From Mycobacterium sp. 050128 (GTDB lineage: Bacteria > Actinomycetota > Actinomycetes > Mycobacteriales > Mycobacteriaceae), in the NCBI RefSeq assembly GCF_036409155.1, contig NZ_JAZGLW010000001.1:1178001-1242000 (forward strand): a stretch of DNA of 64,000 nucleotides. Reading direction: 5' to 3'. The first letter of the stretch is position 1. Every line of letters starts with the position of its first letter. Below are positions 35,132 to 43,651 of the stretch, piece after piece. The position numbers were made by a program, and so were the translations under genes. The notes under the pieces are model-generated. The model saw nothing but the letters and a program-made list of their open reading frames with translations, ran no database searches and was not told the origin of the DNA.

Positions 35132-35784
35132 GTGGACAACCTCGAGGAAGTGGTCCGGGAACGCCGTTCGATCAGGATGTTTCTGCCGGATCGGCCGGTG
35201 GCCCGGGAATTGGTCGACAACGCGCTCGACTTGGCGATTCGCGCCCCGTCGAACTCGAACATTCAGCCCTGGCACCTGGTGTTCGCATCCGGCGCGGCCA
35301 GGGACCGGCTGGTGGCGGCGCTACTCGAGGCGGCACAGTCGGGCCCACCGAACGTCCCGGAACTGCCCGAGCATTTCAGTCACTTTCGCAGCGAAACGGG
35401 CAAAGTGGTCTACGGATCGATGGGCATCGCGCGCGACGACGCCGACGGCAGGCGCGCGGCGGTGCTGCGCAATTGGGAGTTCTTTCGCGCGCCGCTGGCG
35501 GCCATCGTCTGCTGGACCGCGAACTGGGGCTGGTCGACAGCCTTGGTGTCGGGATGTTCCTGCAGACGCTGGTGCTGGCGCTCACCGCCAGCGGATTGGG
35601 CACCTGCGTGCAGGTAGCGATCGCGGGCTATCCCGAGATCATCCACCAGCAGCTGGACATCCCTGAGCAGTTCACAATCCTGTGCGGCTTATCGGTCGGC
35701 TACCCGGATCCGGACTTTCCCGCCAACAAGATTCGCCTGGGCCGCGAACCAATCGAGAAGAACGTGGTGTTCGTCGAGGATTAG
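35132..35784 (+). pseudogene. Nitroreductase family gene with an apparent frameshift
   Basis: The GTG start (AGGAG upstream) opens a nitroreductase N terminus: VDNLEEVVRERRSIRMFLPDR, RAPSNSNIQPWHLVFA, a FMN-binding pattern. Near 35510 the frame is lost: up to LAAIVCW the first frame is right, after it the family continues in another frame as DRELGLVDSLGVGMFLQTLVLALTASGLGTCVQVAIAGYPEII to the stop VVFVED. A missing single base (expected VCMDREL) explains both. Combined length would be about 217 residues, normal for the family. It is either a real recent pseudogene or a sequencing error. Confidence 0.85.
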
Positions 35785-35838
35785 ATATTCGCTGTGGCAT
35801 TACGCTCGGCGCCGGCCAACGCCCCGCCGGCCGAACCC

Positions 35839-36582
35839 CTAGAACAAGTCCTTGTGGTTCACGTCGGTGATCAGCCCGCCGTCCATGATGAACTCGCTGC
35901 CGGTCGAGTAGGACGACTCGTCGCTGGCCAGGAACAGGATGAACGTCGCGACCTCCCGTACCTCCCCGGGCCGGCCAAGCGGGATGGTGACCATGTCCTC
36001 GGGCAGATGCTTGGTCATCGGGGTCTTGATGAAGCCGGGATGCACGGAGTTGACCCGGATGTTGTGGGGTGCCAGCTCGAGGGCGGCCGACTTGGCGAGG
36101 CCGCGCACTCCCCACTTGGACGCGACGTAGGGGTGCACCATGGGCGCACCGCGCAGGCCCTCGATCGAGGACACGTTGATGATCGAGCCGCCGCCGGCCG
36201 CGATCATCGGCTCGACGGCCACCCGCATGCCCAGGAAGGTCCCGGTCAGGTTGACGTCGATGACCTTCTGCCACTTGGCCAGGTCAAAGCTCTTGAGCGG
36301 GCCGAGCGCGACGGTGCCGGCGTTGTTGACCAGCACGTTGAGCTTGCCGAATTCACCGATCGCGGTGGCGACCGCGGCATCCCACTGGTCGGGCTGCGTC
36401 ACGTCGAGGTGGACATAGCGAGCGGAGTCGCCGATCTCGTCCGCCAGCGCCTTGCCCTGGTCGTCGAGGATGTCGCCGATCACCACCTTGGCGCCCTCTT
36501 CGACGAGCAGGCGCGCGTCTTCGGCACCCATGCCACCCGCGGCGCCACTGATCAGTGCAACTTTTCCGTCTACCCGACCCAC
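35839..36582 (-). CDS. Short-chain dehydrogenase, hydroxysteroid-dehydrogenase-like
   Basis: A 247-residue classical SDR: SGAAGGMGAEDARLL, GDILDD (NAD preference), NNAGTVALG, catalytic SSIEG and YVASK, and SDESSYSTGSEFIMDGG. It resembles the 3-alpha/20-beta-hydroxysteroid dehydrogenase group that includes M. tuberculosis Rv2002, but is not its positional ortholog. The GTG start has AAGGAG nine bases upstream. It lies 16 bases downstream of a DapB-like gene on the same strand and is probably cotranscribed. Confidence 0.88.
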   Translation of the reverse strand: MGRVDGKVALISGAAGGMGAEDARLLVEEGAKVVIGDILDDQGKALADEIGDSARYVHLDVTQPDQWDAAVATAIGEFGKLNVLVNNAGTVALGPLKSFDLAKWQKVIDVNLTGTFLGMRVAVEPMIAAGGGSIINVSSIEGLRGAPMVHPYVASKWGVRGLAKSAALELAPHNIRVNSVHPGFIKTPMTKHLPEDMVTIPLGRPGEVREVATFILFLASDESSYSTGSEFIMDGGLITDVNHKDLF

Positions 36583-36598
36583 GGAGGGTCTCCTTTCG

Positions 36599-37699
36599 TT
36601 AGGTGGTCACCAAAGTGCTTGGTGCGTAAAGACCTTTGCCCGTGACGAGCGGTAGATCGAGGGTGGTCCGGATGCCGGGCGGCGCGGCGATCACGGCCGG
36701 GATCGCGTTGACGACGCGGCCCGCGGCACCGGCGATCGCGGCGTGGTTGTGGTCGCCCTTGCGGCTGCTCGGAACGATGTCGACGGCGTAGGACGGCTCA
36801 CCGGTGATCTCCACACGGTAAGAGCCGTCGCCGGAGGCGGGCTGGGGCAGGTCGGGCCGCAGGTCGGGCCGCAGCCGGGTGACGTGCTCGATGACGATCG
36901 CGGGGTGGCCCTTGACCATGCCGCGGATCTCGAACTGCAGGACGGCCACCGTGCCCTTGGCCACGTGGCCGACCGCGATGTCGAAGTCCTCCGGCGCCGG
37001 TTCGCGCTGGTACGACTCGGTGATTGCGTCGACCTCGAGGCCAAGTCCGGCGGCCAGCTGACGGATCGCGGTACCCCAGGCGATGCTGAGGATGCCCGGT
37101 TGCAGCAACATCGGGATCTCGTCCATCGGCTTGGCGAACCCCATGTAGTCCATGACCTCGGTCCCGTTGTACGACGAGTAGTCGTGAATCTCCATGCAGC
37201 GCACCTGCTCGATGCGCTGGCAGGTCCCGGCGAGGGCGAACGGGATCAGGTCGTTGGCGAAGCCTGGGTCGACACCGCTGATGAAGATGCTCGAATCGCC
37301 TTGCTGGGCAGCATCTTCCACACGGGCGATGTATTTGTCGGGCATCACGCCCCACGGGTATTGCAGCAGCCCGGGCGACGACCCGACGACATTGACGCCG
37401 GCGGCAAGGATGCGCATCACGTCGGCCATCGCGTCGGGCAGCCGGGTGTCGCCCATCGCGCAGTAGACGACGCAATCGGGCTTGTCGGCAATGATGGCGT
37501 CCAGGTCGTTGACGGCCCGGATGCCGGTGACCGTGGGGGTATCCAGGCCGACGCCGCACAGTTCCCCGGCGTCGCGGCCCACCTTCTCCGGCGTGGACAC
37601 GTTGACGCCGGTCAGTTCGAACTGCGGATTGGCGATCAGCTGGGCCAGGGCCAGGCCTCCGACATTTCCGGTACCGACGTGCGCGACGCGGATCGCCAT
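36599..37699 (-). CDS. NAD(P)H-dependent amine dehydrogenase/DapB-N-like oxidoreductase
   Basis: A 366-residue protein with an N-terminal dihydrodipicolinate reductase-like Rossmann domain (MAIRVAHVGTGNVGGLALAQLI) and a C-terminal domain with GVDPGFANDLIPFALAG and VRCMEIHDYSSYNG. Mycobacteria have many members; the reaction of most is unproven. The ATG before AIRVAHVG is chosen from the family start; the frame remains open for 2 kb upstream but overlaps genes on the other strand there. A perfect palindrome lies 25 bases upstream. Confidence 0.82.
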   Translation of the reverse strand: MAIRVAHVGTGNVGGLALAQLIANPQFELTGVNVSTPEKVGRDAGELCGVGLDTPTVTGIRAVNDLDAIIADKPDCVVYCAMGDTRLPDAMADVMRILAAGVNVVGSSPGLLQYPWGVMPDKYIARVEDAAQQGDSSIFISGVDPGFANDLIPFALAGTCQRIEQVRCMEIHDYSSYNGTEVMDYMGFAKPMDEIPMLLQPGILSIAWGTAIRQLAAGLGLEVDAITESYQREPAPEDFDIAVGHVAKGTVAVLQFEIRGMVKGHPAIVIEHVTRLRPDLRPDLPQPASGDGSYRVEITGEPSYAVDIVPSSRKGDHNHAAIAGAAGRVVNAIPAVIAAPPGIRTTLDLPLVTGKGLYAPSTLVTT

Positions 37700-37724
37700 C
37701 TTCAGTCTCCGTCCCATGCAGCCT

Positions 37725-37739
37725 TGGAAAACTTTTCCA
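37725..37739. promoter_or_regulatory. Perfect 15-base palindrome upstream of the DapB-like gene
   Basis: TGGAAAA-C-TTTTCCA, followed by CACTAGTCCACTATTTTTGG. It lies in the AT-rich part of the divergent gap between the DapB-like gene and an alpha/beta hydrolase. It is probably an operator or promoter element; no regulator gene is adjacent. Confidence 0.5.
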
Positions 37740-37897
37740 GACACTAGTCCACTATTTTTGGGCCGCCTACCGGGGTCTTGCGGGGCTGGGAGCGCGATCG
37801 GTCGCGAGCGTAAACCCAGTGCGAAAATTCGGGCGCAATCTCGCCGTGTGCTTAGGCTCACGAGCGGAAGGGTCGCCGCCTCGAGAATGGAACGCCG

Positions 37898-38791
37898 ATG
37901 ACTCAGCGCGAAGATGTCCAATTCGCCTCCGGTGACGACCGGATCAGCGCGTGGCTCTATCGGCCCTCCGGTGTGGGCGACGTACCGCTGTTGGTGATGG
38001 CGCACGGCCTGGGCGGGGTGCGCACCATGCGCCTCGATGCCTACGCCGAGCGGTTCAGCGCAGCGGGCTATGCCTGCCTGGTTTTCGACTACCGCAACTT
38101 CGGCGACAGCGAGGGTCGGCCGCGGCAAGTCCTCGACATCGATATGCAGCTGGCCGATTGGGCCGCCGCGGTGGCCTATGCCCGCACCCTCGACGGTATC
38201 GATCACGATCGAATCGCGTTGTGGGGTACGTCTTTTGCTGGTGGTCATGTGATAACCACGGCCGCCCGGCTGCCGGGTATCGCCGCGGTAGTCGCGCAGT
38301 GCCCGTTCACCGACGGCCTCGCGTCGGCGCGCGCGATCTCGAATCCGGTAGCCGCCGGACGCATTGCCGCGCGGGCGATCCGTGACGTCGTCGGCGCCCG
38401 GCTGGGCCGGCCTCCGGTGATGATCGCCACGGCGGGCAGGCCCGGAGACGTCGCGTTGATGAATACGCCCGACTCGTATGAGGGCTACCTGCGGCTGGTC
38501 CCCGACGGTGTCGAACTGCGCAACGAGATCGCCGCGCGCATCACGATGAAGGTCTTCACCTATCGGCCCGGCCTGCTCACCCCGAAGGTCAGCTGCCCAA
38601 TCCTGTTCTGCGTGTGCGAATACGATTCGCTGGCGCCCGCGGACGCGACCCTGCGCCACGCGGCCAAGGCGCCGCGCGGCGAGGTGCACACCTACCCCGA
38701 GGGCCATTTCGAGATCTACGTCGACGACGCTTTCGAGCGGGTGGTCGCCGATCAGCTCGCCTTCCTCGACAAGCATCTGAAATCTGAGTAG
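37898..38791 (+). CDS. Alpha/beta hydrolase (dienelactone hydrolase-like)
   Basis: A 297-residue serine hydrolase. The oxyanion region is VMAHGLGGVRTMR, the nucleophile elbow GTSFAGG (about residue 113), the acid in CEYDSLAP and the His in EGHFEIY. It belongs to the group of XylR-associated or DLH-like hydrolases often encoded near catabolic genes; the substrate is unknown. The ATG at MTQREDV was used; no strong ribosome site is visible. Confidence 0.85.
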   Translation: MTQREDVQFASGDDRISAWLYRPSGVGDVPLLVMAHGLGGVRTMRLDAYAERFSAAGYACLVFDYRNFGDSEGRPRQVLDIDMQLADWAAAVAYARTLDGIDHDRIALWGTSFAGGHVITTAARLPGIAAVVAQCPFTDGLASARAISNPVAAGRIAARAIRDVVGARLGRPPVMIATAGRPGDVALMNTPDSYEGYLRLVPDGVELRNEIAARITMKVFTYRPGLLTPKVSCPILFCVCEYDSLAPADATLRHAAKAPRGEVHTYPEGHFEIYVDDAFERVVADQLAFLDKHLKSE

Positions 38792-38836
38792 TCCTACCCT
38801 GTCCGGGGCAGCGGGCGCTTTCGCATGCTGGGACAC

Positions 38837-39127
38837 ATGGAAATTCCCAATGGCATCTCGAAGAACACCCCCGCCTTTTTCATTCAGGCCGCGATCGCGT
38901 TCGGAGTCAGCTTCGTCAGCGCGCTCGGCGGGATCTTCTATCTCCCGCTCGACGCATGGCAGCGGCTCTTCCTCGGCATCACCGTGTTGTTCCTCGTCTC
39001 CAGCGCGTTCACCCTGGCAAAGGTGATCCGCGATCAGCAAGAGGCGGCGACCGTGCGGGTGCGGCTGGATGAGGCGCGCATGGAGAAGCTGTTCGCCGAA
39101 CACAATCCGTTCACCGCCGCGACCTGA
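38837..39127 (+). CDS. YiaA/YiaB-like two-helix membrane protein
   Basis: A 96-residue protein with two membrane segments (FFIQAAIAFGVSFVSALGGIFYL and WQRLFLGITVLFLVSSAFTLAKV) and a charged cytosolic C-terminal tail, the layout of YiaA/YiaB-type proteins. No function is known. An ATG four codons upstream (MLGHMEIP) is an alternative start. It precedes a two-component system on the same strand by about 25-35 bases. Confidence 0.78.
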   Translation: MEIPNGISKNTPAFFIQAAIAFGVSFVSALGGIFYLPLDAWQRLFLGITVLFLVSSAFTLAKVIRDQQEAATVRVRLDEARMEKLFAEHNPFTAAT

Positions 39128-39151
39128 TCCCTGGCGCGCCCGCGCCGATTT

Positions 39152-40306
39152 ATGCTGAGCGCGATGACGCGCCCCAATCCCGATCCGACGGCGCCGCTGT
39201 GGCGCGCGGCGCAGGTGTTTCGGCTGCTGAGTTGCCTTTACGCGCTGGGCTTTCAGATCGCCATCAACCCGGACCTGCGCCGGCCCGCGCTGGGTTGGGT
39301 GTTGTTCGCGGTGCTGCTCGGCTGGAGCGCGGTCTGCGCGTTCGCCTACTTGCGCGGGTTCGGCCGAAGGCCGGCGTGGGTGGTCGCCGAGATCGTGGTC
39401 GTCGTAGCGCTGATGTGGTCTAACCGGGTGGTCACGTTCGATCACTGGGCCTCGGAAAACCAGACCTGGCCCACGACGTTGTGGGCCAGCAATCCGACGA
39501 TCTCGGCCGCGATCCAGCTCGGTCCCGTCCGCGGGATGCTGACCGGGCTGGTGGTGATGGCCACCAATTTCGCGGTCAAGAATTACTTCGACCTCAACAT
39601 GAGCCACAACGCCACGATCATCATCGAGCTGGCGATCGGCATGGCCATCGGTTTGGCCGCTCAAACCGCGCGACGCGCCCACGCCGACCTGCAACGCGCC
39701 GCTCAGCTGTCCGCCGCGGTTCAAGAGCGCGAGCGGCTGTCCCGCGAGGTGCATGACGGCGCCATCCAGGTGCTGGCGCTGGTCGCCAAGCGCGGACACG
39801 AAATCGGCGGTCCCACAGCAGAATTAGCCGACTTGGCCAGTGAGCAGGAACGCGCGCTGCGCCGATGGGTCACCTCCACCGGCATCGACGAGTACGGGGA
39901 CCGCGCGACGATCGATCTGCGCACGCTGCTGCGCCACCGAGAATCCGATCGCGTATCGCTGAGCGTGCCGGGGACCGCGGTGGCGTTGCCGCGCCGGGTG
40001 GCCGCCGAGCTCGATGCCGCGGTGGGCAATGCCTTGGACAACGTGGCGGCGCACGCGGGCGCGGGCGCCCACGCGTTCGTGCTGCTGGAAGATCTGGGCG
40101 ATGCGGTGACGGTCAGCGTGCGCGACGACGGCGTAGGCATCGCCGACGGCCGGCTGGAGGAAGCCGCCCAACAGGGACGCCTCGGGGTCTCGAAATCGAT
40201 TGTGGGACGGCTGGCTTCGCTGGGCGGCAGTGCCCGGCTGCACAGCCGCCCAGGTGAAGGCGCGGAGTGGGAACTGTGCGTGCCGCGCGACGGGGGGATC
40301 ACATGA
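39152..40306 (+). CDS. Membrane sensor histidine kinase (MacS-like, HisKA_3 type)
   Basis: A 384-residue kinase. The N-terminal half holds four to five membrane segments (residues about 20-165); the HisKA_3 dimerisation helix has the phospho-acceptor in LSREVHDGAIQVLALV, and the ATPase domain has AVGNALDNVAAHA (N box) and VRDDGVGIADG (G box). The stop overlaps the start of the response regulator (ATGA). It resembles the MacS/NarS-type kinases of actinobacteria. The signal is unknown. An ATG four codons in is an alternative start. Confidence 0.9.
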   Translation: MLSAMTRPNPDPTAPLWRAAQVFRLLSCLYALGFQIAINPDLRRPALGWVLFAVLLGWSAVCAFAYLRGFGRRPAWVVAEIVVVVALMWSNRVVTFDHWASENQTWPTTLWASNPTISAAIQLGPVRGMLTGLVVMATNFAVKNYFDLNMSHNATIIIELAIGMAIGLAAQTARRAHADLQRAAQLSAAVQERERLSREVHDGAIQVLALVAKRGHEIGGPTAELADLASEQERALRRWVTSTGIDEYGDRATIDLRTLLRHRESDRVSLSVPGTAVALPRRVAAELDAAVGNALDNVAAHAGAGAHAFVLLEDLGDAVTVSVRDDGVGIADGRLEEAAQQGRLGVSKSIVGRLASLGGSARLHSRPGEGAEWELCVPRDGGIT

Positions 40307-40965
40307 CCGAGGACACCGCGGCGACGGTGATGGTGGTGGACGACCATCCGATCTGGCGCGACGCGGTGGCCCGCGACCTCGCCGAGGGCGGATTCAACGT
40401 GGTCGCCACCGCGGACAGTGTGGCCGCCGCCCGGCGGCGGGCGGCCGTGGTCAGGCCGGATGTCGTGGTGATGGACATGCGCCTGTCCGACGGCGACGGC
40501 GCGCAGGCAACGGCCGAGGTGTTGGCGGTCTCACCCTCGTCGCGCGTGTTGGTGCTCTCGGCATCCGATGAACGCGACGACGTCCTCGAGGCCGTCAAGG
40601 CCGGCGCCACCGGCTACCTCGTCAAGAGCGCCTCGAAAGCCGAACTGGCAGAAGCCGTCGAAGCCACCGCGGCGGGGCGGGCCGTGTTCACCCCCAGCCT
40701 GGCCGGACTGGTGCTCGGCGAGTATCGGCGCATCGCCCGGAGCAAGGGCTCAGGGCCGGCCGGCCCCAGACTGACCGAGCGCGAGACCGAGGTGTTGCGC
40801 CATGTGGCAAAGGGGTTGTCGGCCAAGCAGATTGCCGAACGACTGTCGTTGAGCCACCGCACCGTCGAAAACCACATCCAAGCGACCTTCCGAAAGCTGC
40901 AAGTCGCCAATCGCGTGGAGTTGACCCGCTACGCGATCGAGCACGGGCTGGACGGCGAGCCCTAG
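40303..40965 (+). CDS. LuxR/NarL-family response regulator
   Basis: A 220-residue regulator: receiver domain with DDHP acidic pocket, phospho-acceptor Asp58 (VVVMDMRLSDGDG) and Lys108 (GYLVKSAS), then a LuxR helix-turn-helix (LTERETEVLRHVAKGLSAKQIAERLSLSHRTVENHIQATFRKL). It is translationally coupled to the kinase. The targets may include the convergent membrane genes or its own operon. Its stop overlaps the convergent membrane-protein stop. Confidence 0.93.
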   Translation: MTEDTAATVMVVDDHPIWRDAVARDLAEGGFNVVATADSVAAARRRAAVVRPDVVVMDMRLSDGDGAQATAEVLAVSPSSRVLVLSASDERDDVLEAVKAGATGYLVKSASKAELAEAVEATAAGRAVFTPSLAGLVLGEYRRIARSKGSGPAGPRLTERETEVLRHVAKGLSAKQIAERLSLSHRTVENHIQATFRKLQVANRVELTRYAIEHGLDGEP

Positions 40966-41435
40966 GCCGGGTACGGCCGCGGTGCGGGTCGCGAAACAAC
41001 AAGTCCCACAGCCGATATCGTCGTAGCGAGGGCACAGGCGAAGATGGTCCACGCCACCGGATCGGTGGGCAGCCCCGCCATGGTTTTGCCGAACACCAGC
41101 GTGGCGGAGACGAGATGTGTCACCAGCAGCAGACCCGCCAGCACGCCCGAAACGGAGGCGACCAGGGTGAACCAGATGCCGGCCCGGCGGCCGCACAGCA
41201 CCAGGACCGCGCCGATGAAGAGCCCCGCCGCGGCGACCGCCTCGAGCAAGCCGACCGCAAGCAGGCCGACCCCCAACGGCCCCACCAACAGCAGCGGCGA
41301 CAAAAAGCCAAGGCCGCGAACCAGTTTCGACAGCTCGAGATCGCAGGCGGCAAAGCCCAGCCCGTTCACCGCGGAGCCGACGAGGCCGAGCAACCCGACG
41401 ACGATGGTGGCCGGCGACTGCTGCAGGGATTTCAC
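40962..41435 (-). CDS. Small polytopic membrane protein
   Basis: A 157-residue protein with four predicted membrane helices (for example IVVGLLGLVGSAVNGLGF, FLSPLLLVGPLGVGLLAVGLL and WFTLVASVSGVLAGLLLV). I do not recognise the family. The GTG start overlaps the acyltransferase stop (GTGA), so the two are probably made together. The frame is open further upstream, but there it lies within the acyltransferase gene. Confidence 0.68.
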   Translation of the reverse strand: MKSLQQSPATIVVGLLGLVGSAVNGLGFAACDLELSKLVRGLGFLSPLLLVGPLGVGLLAVGLLEAVAAAGLFIGAVLVLCGRRAGIWFTLVASVSGVLAGLLLVTHLVSATLVFGKTMAGLPTDPVAWTIFACALATTISAVGLVVSRPAPRPYPA

Positions 41436-42748
41436 GACCGATCCCGGCCGGATGCGGCGAGCGCGCGAGCGCCCAACAGGGCGACGACCATCGTCGTGAC
41501 GCACATCAGTCCATCGTCCTTCAGCCCCCACTTGATCGAGGCCAGGGTCGCCACTGCGGCGACGCACAGCAGTAGGCCCGCCGCCACACCCCGGCCGACC
41601 GAGGTGATGGCCGGCGCGCCGTCCCAGCCGGCCAGCGGGTTGTTCTCCAGCGGCCGCAGCGCCAGGAACAGCACCGCCACCATGGCGATCATCAGGAGCA
41701 GTTGCATCACGCTGATGGCCAGGTAGTCGGACTGGCCGGGGTAGCGCGGGTGCCCGGTCAGATCGAAGAGCAGGTGCATGCCGAGCAGGGCGGGCATGTG
41801 CCACAGGTACAGCGTCATCGCCCCGGAGTTGCCGAGCGCGGTCCACCACCACACGCGTGGCCGTCGCACCCATCGGGTGATCGCGGGCATTGCCGCGATG
41901 GCCAGCGCACTCAGGACGATGGCGTGGCCGGCCTGCAGCAGCGACGGCGGGCTGGTGTTGGACAGTCCGTGATGCCCGGTGCCGACCAGGCTGACTTCGT
42001 AGGGCCCCCAGCACACCAGGGCGACGTCGACCGCGAACGCGACCGCGGCCGTCAGCAGCGCGGCACGCCCGGGCAGCAGGCCGCGCCGGTACGCGACACC
42101 GAACATCGCAGGGATGAGCCAGACCGCCATGTTGAGGTAGCCCAGCGCCGATGCGGCCGGGTAGTGCAGCCGGACGAAGTCGATGGCGGCGATCGCGCCG
42201 TAGACCGCGGCCACCCCCACAACGAAACGGGTGCGGGTGGTGATCCGGGCCATGGCCGGCATCGCGGCCAGCACCAGCACGTAGGCGCCGAGGAACCACA
42301 GCAGCTGGATGCTGACACCGGCGACCGGTTGGTAAATGTGTTGGGGCAGAACAGGATATAACAGAGTGAGCGCGACCGCCCAGAATCCGAGGTAGTAGAA
42401 CACCGGCCGGAACAGCCGGGTACAGCGTTTCATCAGCCAGCCGCCCCAGTTGATCCCGGGCCGCCAGGACGACAGGCCCGCGGCGGCACCGGCGAAGAAG
42501 AACAGCGGCATGATCTGGAAGATCCAGGTGAGCGCCTGAAACACCACCGAGGTGGTCAGCAGGTTGTCCCAGATCAGCACGTGGTTGCGGATGACGCTGA
42601 TGGCCATCACGGTGTGACCGGCCACCACGCCGATCAGCGACACGATGCGAATGACGTCGAGGGCGCGGTCGCGATCGGCCGGCGTATTGGCCGCCAGCTC
42701 GGCGGGGCTAGGAAGTGTTTGCACCCGAAAAGCATTGCCGGGCAGCAA
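41432..42748 (-). CDS. Acyltransferase family 3 membrane protein
   Basis: A 438-residue protein with about ten membrane helices. The family signature near the N terminus is DVIRIVSLIGVVAGHTVMAI (catalytic His region), followed by IMPLFFFAGAAAGLSSWRPG and WWTALGNSGAMTLYLWHMPALL. Members O-acylate sugars or glycolipids at the membrane. The TTG start shown has no clear ribosome site; a GTG eight codons later (VQTLPSPA) is possible. It is followed by a coupled small membrane protein. Confidence 0.88.
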   Translation of the reverse strand: MLPGNAFRVQTLPSPAELAANTPADRDRALDVIRIVSLIGVVAGHTVMAISVIRNHVLIWDNLLTTSVVFQALTWIFQIMPLFFFAGAAAGLSSWRPGINWGGWLMKRCTRLFRPVFYYLGFWAVALTLLYPVLPQHIYQPVAGVSIQLLWFLGAYVLVLAAMPAMARITTRTRFVVGVAAVYGAIAAIDFVRLHYPAASALGYLNMAVWLIPAMFGVAYRRGLLPGRAALLTAAVAFAVDVALVCWGPYEVSLVGTGHHGLSNTSPPSLLQAGHAIVLSALAIAAMPAITRWVRRPRVWWWTALGNSGAMTLYLWHMPALLGMHLLFDLTGHPRYPGQSDYLAISVMQLLLMIAMVAVLFLALRPLENNPLAGWDGAPAITSVGRGVAAGLLLCVAAVATLASIKWGLKDDGLMCVTTMVVALLGARALAASGRDRS

Positions 42749-42830
42749 CCCCCAGGTCCCGCGCAGTTCTACGCGTTAAGGCTGAGTAGTTCTACTCAAG
42801 CTGATCATGGCCAGAGCCTTTTGGGGGCCC

Positions 42831-43466
42831 TCACGGCCCGAGCGGAGACTCTGAGCGGATCGTCTCGTCACGGATCAGCCCCCGCAGCAGCGCGGTGCTG
42901 AACTCGGCGGCGATTTCCTTAGCGCTGCGCCGTCCGCTGGGCCGCAGCCACCGGTAGCTGCCCAGCGTCATCCCGATGTAGCCCAGCGCCAGCACGTGGG
43001 AGTCGCACTGGTAGAACTCGCCGCTGGCGATGCCGCGGTCGATCAGCCCGTGCACATGGTGATAGACCTGGGCTTCCTTCTCGCGGACCTCGGCGACCTG
43101 TTCCTCGGTGAACCATTCGGTGATGTAGGGCTGCTCCTGGAAATACACCGCGGCCCGCTCGGGATCGCTCGCGATGCCCGTGAGCAGCCGAATCGTGTAT
43201 TGGTAGAGCGCCTCGCGGGCCGTCCAGGAGGGATCGTCGTGCACGGCGGCCAGGGTGCCCTCGGCGGCCTGGCGGTAGATGTCGAACAGGATCAGCGATT
43301 TGCTGGCGTAGTAGTGGTAGACCGTCGCCTTGTTCAGGCCGATGACATCGGCGACGTCATCCATCCGGGTGCCGTGGTAACCGCGGGCGGCGAACAGCTT
43401 GGTGGCGACCGCCAGCAACTCCTCGCGGCGGGTCAACCCGTTGCGGGTGATGCTGTCGGATGACAT
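42831..43466 (-). CDS. TetR-family regulator, Rv0158-like
   Basis: A 211-residue TetR protein: RREELLAVATKLFAARGYHGTRMDDVADVIGLNKATVYHYYASKSLILFDIYRQ forms the DNA-binding domain; the ligand domain has YFQEQPYITEWFTEEQ and LGYIGMTLGSYRWLRPSGRR. It closely resembles remembered M. tuberculosis Rv0158 and keeps its place beside the tiny Rv0157A-like gene. A CCAA-N8-TTGG dyad lies 70 bases upstream. The KstR2-like C-terminal segment hints at a CoA-type ligand (inference). Confidence 0.9.
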   Translation of the reverse strand: MSSDSITRNGLTRREELLAVATKLFAARGYHGTRMDDVADVIGLNKATVYHYYASKSLILFDIYRQAAEGTLAAVHDDPSWTAREALYQYTIRLLTGIASDPERAAVYFQEQPYITEWFTEEQVAEVREKEAQVYHHVHGLIDRGIASGEFYQCDSHVLALGYIGMTLGSYRWLRPSGRRSAKEIAAEFSTALLRGLIRDETIRSESPLGP

Positions 43467-43536
43467 GTCTACTCACTATCGTCGCTGCGTGCAGGCCCCC
43501 GATGGGCTTGGTTTCGGAACCCGTCTAGGCAAAGTA

Positions 43537-43552
43537 CCAATCAACTGGTTGG
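43537..43552. promoter_or_regulatory. Dyad CCAA-N8-TTGG, probable operator of the Rv0158-like TetR
   Basis: CCAATCAACTGGTTGG matches its reverse complement in 12 of 16 positions. It lies in the divergent gap between the TetR gene and the tiny plus-strand gene. Confidence 0.45.
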
Positions 43553-43601
43553 ACAGTTTAAGGGCACGGGAGGTTTCGGGCGCCTGTCGCACCGGCACGG
43601 A

Positions 43602-43634
43602 TGCGACTAGACTTCTTTATTTGAACTAGTCGCA
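43602..43634. promoter_or_regulatory. Perfect inverted repeat upstream of the tiny gene
   Basis: Perfect 9-base arms TGCGACTAG and CTAGTCGCA flank an AT-rich 15-base centre. The repeat ends 17 bases before the ATG of the 41-residue gene and just before its GGGAGAGG ribosome site. It could be an operator or, as RNA, a stem-loop in the leader. Confidence 0.55.
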
Positions 43635-43651
43635 CGGGAGAGGTAGCGCTG

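Noticed and set aside
37700..39799. Upstream extension of the DapB-like frame to a 1,066-residue protein
   Set aside because: The extension lies opposite the hydrolase, YiaA-like and kinase genes and is low-complexity; the family N terminus begins at MAIRVAHVG.
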